From: Acidimicrobiia bacterium
GTDB taxonomy: Bacteria > Actinomycetota > Acidimicrobiia > Acidimicrobiales > Ilumatobacteraceae
Reading direction: 5' to 3'
Assembly: GCA_013811855.1 (NCBI GenBank)
Contig: JACCUL010000062.1
Location: forward strand, 1 to 8,526
Length of the DNA stretch: 8,526 bases
Below are positions 6,172 through 8,526 of this stretch, piece by piece; position 1 is the first letter of the stretch; the number at the start of each line of letters is the position of its first letter. The notes below the pieces were generated by a model. The model was not told where the DNA came from. It ran no database searches and worked only from the letters and a program-made list of their open reading frames with translations. The translations under genes were made by a program, and so were the position numbers.

Positions 6172-6189
6172 ATGTGCATGAAATGTGCA
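6172..6189. repeat. Direct repeat ATGTGCA x2, 11-bp period
   Basis: ATGTGCA occurs at 6172-6178 and again at 6183-6189, one helical turn apart, just after the last gene of the element. Short phased direct repeats next to the core are typical of arm-type integrase or Xis sites. This assignment is inferred from position. Confidence 0.35.
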
Positions 6190-6208
6190 CGCCGGGTGCT
6201 GTTAGCGG

Positions 6209-6236
6209 CTGACATCAGGGCATCGTCCCTGCTCAG
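6209..6236. other. Candidate attachment core (attR) or bidirectional hairpin
   Basis: CAGGG (6216-6220) and CCCTG (6227-6231) flank the 6-base CATCGT, and a further CTGA/TCAG pair (6209-6212 and 6233-6236) lies outside. Tyrosine integrases use inverted core arms around a 6-8 bp crossover, so this fits an attR core between the integrase end and the rnpB 3' end. The same bases could form a hairpin that ends the converging transcripts; no T-run follows on either strand. The second copy needed for proof would be beyond the left edge. Confidence 0.4.
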
Positions 6237-6246
6237 AGGCCATGGT

Positions 6247-6624
6247 GACGGTGAGTCGGCCTGTAAGCGGGATTCTGTGGTCGCCTCTCGGCGGCCGGTG
6301 GCCATCCATCTGTGCGGCCTACCCGGAGGGGTCCCCGCCGGTGGCGGGGAAAGGGCGGACCACCCGCGCCTCCTGCTCGGCCTTGCTCCGGATGGGGTTT
6401 GCCGAGCCGCCCGGGTCGCCCCGGACGCTGGTGCGCTCTTACCACACCGTTTCACCCTCACCTGTGACCGGTTGCCCGGCCCATCGGCGGTCTCTCTCTG
6501 TTGCACTGATCCGTCAGGTCACCCCGACCTGGCTCTCGCCAGCACCCTGTCCTGTGGAGTCCCGACTTTCCTCGATCGTCCGGGCGAACCCGGTCGACCG
6601 CGGCCACCCGGTCGACTCACCGTC
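6247..6624 (-). ncRNA. rnpB: RNase P RNA, bacterial type A
   Basis: This is the catalytic RNA of ribonuclease P, which trims the 5' leaders of tRNA precursors. Read on the minus strand, GACGGTGAGTCG at 6624-6613 pairs perfectly with CGACTCACCGTC at 6258-6247 as helix P1, which sets both ends (378 nt). The conserved GATCGAGGAAAGTC block follows near the 5' end, then the GGTGAGGGTGAAACGGTG and GGTAAGAGCGCACC segments in the middle, and ACAGAATCCCGCTTACAGG near the 3' end. The P4 helix pairs fully with the bulged U kept, but one C-G pair is swapped relative to the usual sequence. The RNA is complete and is probably the only essential gene here. Its 3' end faces the integrase, so the mobile element lies immediately downstream of it. 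Confidence 0.95.
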
Positions 6625-6631
6625 GTCGGGA

Positions 6632-6637
6632 AGTGTA
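6632..6637 (-). promoter_or_regulatory. Probable -10 box of rnpB
   Basis: TACACT on the minus strand ends 7 bp before the P1 helix, so transcription would begin very near the mature 5' end. The region 17 bp further up lies inside the end of the ferritin-like gene and shows no good -35. Read-through from the ferritin-like operon may also feed rnpB. Confidence 0.5.
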
Positions 6638-6642
6638 GGGAT

Positions 6643-7488
6643 TCAGGGCGCGCAGACCGCGTTGTCGAAGATGTACGAGTTGGCCGCCGGGGTGTCGACG
6701 GGGAGCGTGAAGCGCAGGCCGGCGTCGTTGCGGGCGCCGATGACCATGTCCTGCGCGCTCACCGCGCCGAACGTGGTGGGGATGGCGTACAGCGGCGTGA
6801 AGCCGCTCTCGTCGGGGGTGACGTCGCCGCCGCTGGTCGCCGGGCTGACGTAGCTGCCAGGTGCCTCGCCGACGGTGATCGCGACGGCGGCGGCGTGGCG
6901 GGCGGCCAGCGCGCCGAGCGGGGCCAGTTCGACACGCAACTCCTGGGACCGCACCTGCTCGATCATCTGCTGGTACATCGCCGCGACCGTCGTCTCGAAC
7001 GTCGACGCGATCCGCAGCGAGTCGCGGGCGATGTCGTCGGACTCCGGGATGTCCGCGTCGGCGTTGCCGGCGACGCGTTCCAGGGCCGGGCCGATGTACC
7101 GGTCGAGGTACCACTGGTTGGCGCAGTCGAAGGCCGAGGCGCCGGCCGCCGTGGCCAGCTCGTTGGCCGTCGCCGCGTTCGCCTCGTGGTCGCTCGCCAT
7201 GCGGTCGACGAGGGCCTGCTGGGCCCCGGCCAAGCCGCCGAGCTCGGTCAGCCGGGCGTACAGCTGGACGAGGGCCAGCTCCATGGATGCCGCCGTGCGC
7301 AGGTACGTGCCGTCGTCGGCCTCCTCGTCCGGCGCCGGACTCTCGACCGGGGCGTTGCCGACCCTGCCGGGGGCGGCGGCGTCGTCGCCGCCGCACGCGG
7401 CGACGAGCGCGGCCATCGACACCGTGGCGCCCCCGACCTTGAGCAGGGAGCGGCGGGTGACGACGGCGTCGGGGAATGGAGGCGTCAT
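6643..7488 (-). CDS. Tat-exported ferritin-like lipoprotein
   Basis: A 281-residue exported protein with a ferritin-like four-helix domain. The signal has a twin-arginine motif TRRSLLK at 11-17 and ends in a lipobox VAAC with Cys32 as the lipid anchor, followed by an acidic, proline-rich linker. The mature helices carry the spaced Glu and His residues expected of a di-iron site: E70, H101 (S-D-H-E), E165 (T-F-E) and H198 (A-R-H). The last 80 residues are a separate, mostly non-helical tail. The ATG at 7488 has GGAGGG 6 bases ahead. It lies 2 bp after the upstream ferritin-like gene, so they form an operon. Proteins of this family (ferritin_2/DUF4439-like) have no agreed function; iron or oxidant handling outside the membrane is plausible. 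Confidence 0.82.
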   Translation of the reverse strand: MTPPFPDAVVTRRSLLKVGGATVSMAALVAACGGDDAAAPGRVGNAPVESPAPDEEADDGTYLRTAASMELALVQLYARLTELGGLAGAQQALVDRMASDHEANAATANELATAAGASAFDCANQWYLDRYIGPALERVAGNADADIPESDDIARDSLRIASTFETTVAAMYQQMIEQVRSQELRVELAPLGALAARHAAAVAITVGEAPGSYVSPATSGGDVTPDESGFTPLYAIPTTFGAVSAQDMVIGARNDAGLRFTLPVDTPAANSYIFDNAVCAP

Positions 7489-7490
7489 CG

Positions 7491-8102
7491 TCAGCCCTCC
7501 ACCGGCGTGAGCGCGCGCGGCTCGGCGTCGTTGACGAACAGCGCGTCGAGGTCGTCGCCGAGCCCGGCGACGTCGGCCAGCACGACGCAGTGCCGGGCCT
7601 CGACCATCAGGATCGAGGCGATGGTCTTGGCGCCGTTGCGGCCTTTCAACTGCCCCAGCAATGCGCTGTGCGTGGCGACCAGCGTCGACTCCATGTCGTA
7701 CGCGGCCGCGGCGACCCCGGCGGTGTCGTCGGAGTCGAACCCCGCCGAGAGCGACTCGAACAGCTCCTCGTCGCGGGACTGTGTGGCGTCGCGCCCGATG
7801 AGCCCCGAGAGCACGTCGGCGTAGGCGGCGTGGTCGTCGCGCAGCGCCTCCATGGTCCCGTCGCCGCCGCCGGCCCCGGCGTCGATGGCCAGCTGGTAGA
7901 GGTCACGGGAGGCCAGCTCGGCCTCGCGAGCGGCGGCCAGCAACCCGGCGTCCTCGGCCGTTGGCTGGGCCTCTGGCTCGGCGGTCACCGGGGCGGGGCT
8001 GGGCGGCGTGGAGCCGGCCGAAGCGACCCTGCGATCCACCAGGCCGAGCGCGGTGCCGGCCAGGCCGGCGGCCAGCACACGGCGTCGGGAAGGATTCTCC
8101 AC
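7491..8102 (-). CDS. Tat-exported ferritin-like protein
   Basis: A 203-residue protein with a twin-arginine signal (S-R-R-R-V-L at 5-10), a short hydrophobic stretch and a likely signal peptidase I site after A29 (A-S-A), then a proline-rich linker. Unlike its downstream partner there is no lipobox, so it should be released or held by partners. Ferritin-like helices follow with E62, H91 (D-D-H-A), E138/H145 and E168-A-R-H171 as possible metal ligands. The GTG start at 8102 is supported by AAAGGA 7 bases upstream. It is the first gene of a two-gene operon and is related to the second gene in fold rather than closely in sequence. Ordinary chromosomal context: a glycerol kinase upstream and rnpB downstream. 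Confidence 0.8.
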   Translation of the reverse strand: MENPSRRRVLAAGLAGTALGLVDRRVASAGSTPPSPAPVTAEPEAQPTAEDAGLLAAAREAELASRDLYQLAIDAGAGGGDGTMEALRDDHAAYADVLSGLIGRDATQSRDEELFESLSAGFDSDDTAGVAAAAYDMESTLVATHSALLGQLKGRNGAKTIASILMVEARHCVVLADVAGLGDDLDALFVNDAEPRALTPVEG

Positions 8103-8114
8103 GCAGACGTCCTT

Positions 8115-8150
8115 TCACTCGGGTCACTCGGGTCACGCGGGTCACTGGGG
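8115..8150. repeat. Four tandem 9-bp repeats in the ferritin-like gene leader
   Basis: The units TCACTCGGG, TCACTCGGG, TCACGCGGG and TCACTGGGG stand head to tail at 8115, 8124, 8133 and 8142. They end a few bases from the ribosome site of the ferritin-like gene. They may be a slippage-prone microsatellite or clustered regulator sites in the leader. Confidence 0.75.
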
Positions 8151-8185
8151 TCGAGGTCGGCGCAACTCTAGGCCGCGGGTCGCAC

Positions 8186-8526
8186 TCAGAGGTCGAGGGC
8201 CGAGAGCTCGGGGATCCACCCCGCGGCTCGCCGTACGGCATCCGCCCAGCGGTCCCGATCGAGGCGGGCCGCCGGCTCATGGACCGCCGAGGGCTCCCAC
8301 GCGCGGTCGGCGTCGGCGATGTCGTCCCACACACCGGTCGCCAGACCGGCCAGGAACGCGGCACCGAGCGTCGTGGCCTCGACGACCGGCGACACCTCGA
8401 CCCGCCGCCCGGTGGCATCGGCCACGGCCTGGGCGAACGTCGGGTTGGCGCTCATCCCGCCGTCGATGCGCACGACGTCGATGGTCGTTGCGAGGTCGGC
8501 CTCGGCCGCCTCGACCAGGTCGCCGC
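8186..8526 (-). CDS. glpK: Glycerol kinase (FGGY family), C-terminal part (runs off the right edge)
   Basis: The last 113 residues or so of an FGGY-family sugar kinase, cut by the window edge. The sequence 'IDVVRIDGGMSANPTFAQAVADATGRRVEV' is the C-terminal ATP-binding region, with the D-G-G-M-S-x-N signature, followed by VVEATTLGAAFLAGLATGVW, which matches glycerol kinase closely. The end 'DRDRWADAVRRAAGW' also fits that subfamily. The enzyme phosphorylates glycerol to glycerol 3-phosphate in the cytoplasm. Related FGGY kinases such as xylulokinase share parts of this region, so the substrate is likely but not certain. The stop lies about 80 bp before the ferritin-like operon, with no strong terminator visible between. 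Confidence 0.82.
   Translation of the reverse strand, partial: GDLVEAAEADLATTIDVVRIDGGMSANPTFAQAVADATGRRVEVSPVVEATTLGAAFLAGLATGVWDDIADADRAWEPSAVHEPAARLDRDRWADAVRRAAGWIPELSALDL

Noticed and set aside
5142..6506. 454-residue open frame on the minus strand opposite the integrase and running into rnpB
   Set aside because: It is Arg/Pro/Ser-rich and crosses the RNase P RNA gene. The integrase on the other strand has all active-site residues.
6166..7824. 552-residue open frame on the plus strand through rnpB and the ferritin-like genes
   Set aside because: It covers a structural RNA and two real genes in antisense, and shows only Gly/Arg/Val repeats without a domain.
1..8526. CRISPR arrays, tRNA genes or insertion sequences
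   Set aside because: I found no regularly spaced repeats, no tRNA arms and no transposase-like frame or terminal inverted repeats with target duplications.

Overview
The window is GC-rich actinobacterial DNA. Evidence includes a WhiB-type regulator, GTG starts, 4-bp stop/start overlaps and an actinobacterial-style type A RNase P RNA. A member of the Acidimicrobiia would fit, but that is a guess. It splits into a mobile element (about 1 to 6240) and a conserved chromosomal flank (about 6247 to 8526).

The mobile element has a divergent control region at 4091-4191. To the right run an XRE-family repressor (4192-4839) and a tyrosine integrase (4836-5930), joined by an ATGA overlap, followed by a small overlapping ORF (5920-6150). 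The repressor promoter is near consensus and its transcript looks leaderless. To the left runs a tightly packed operon: an excisionase-like HTH protein, two small zinc-binding proteins, and an 803-aa primase-helicase (N-terminal AEP-type primase, C-terminal D5/P4-type SF3 helicase). Next come a gap carrying a striking repeat, a WhiB-like protein, and the start of a probable HNH endonuclease that leaves the window at base 1. Palindromes in the control region are likely repressor operators.

The best candidate for something new is at 624-708, directly after the primase-helicase stop codon. It is an 85-bp inverted repeat whose two 28-bp arms match at 25 of 28 positions. Each arm holds two copies of TGGACGCT set 10 bp apart. 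The position and iteron-like design fit a replication origin bound by the element's own primase-helicase, as in P4 and SaPI-type satellites. Together with the integrase, repressor, Xis-like protein and HNH start, this suggests an undescribed actinobacterial phage satellite (possibly capsid-forming) or a small prophage. The left end is outside the window, so this cannot be settled here.

The chromosomal flank on the minus strand holds the 3' part of a glycerol kinase gene, a pair of Tat-exported ferritin-like proteins in one operon, and a complete rnpB. The element abuts the 3' end of rnpB. A core-like inverted repeat and a pair of direct repeats at 6172-6236, between integrase and rnpB, make a candidate attR, so the rnpB 3' side may be the integration site.
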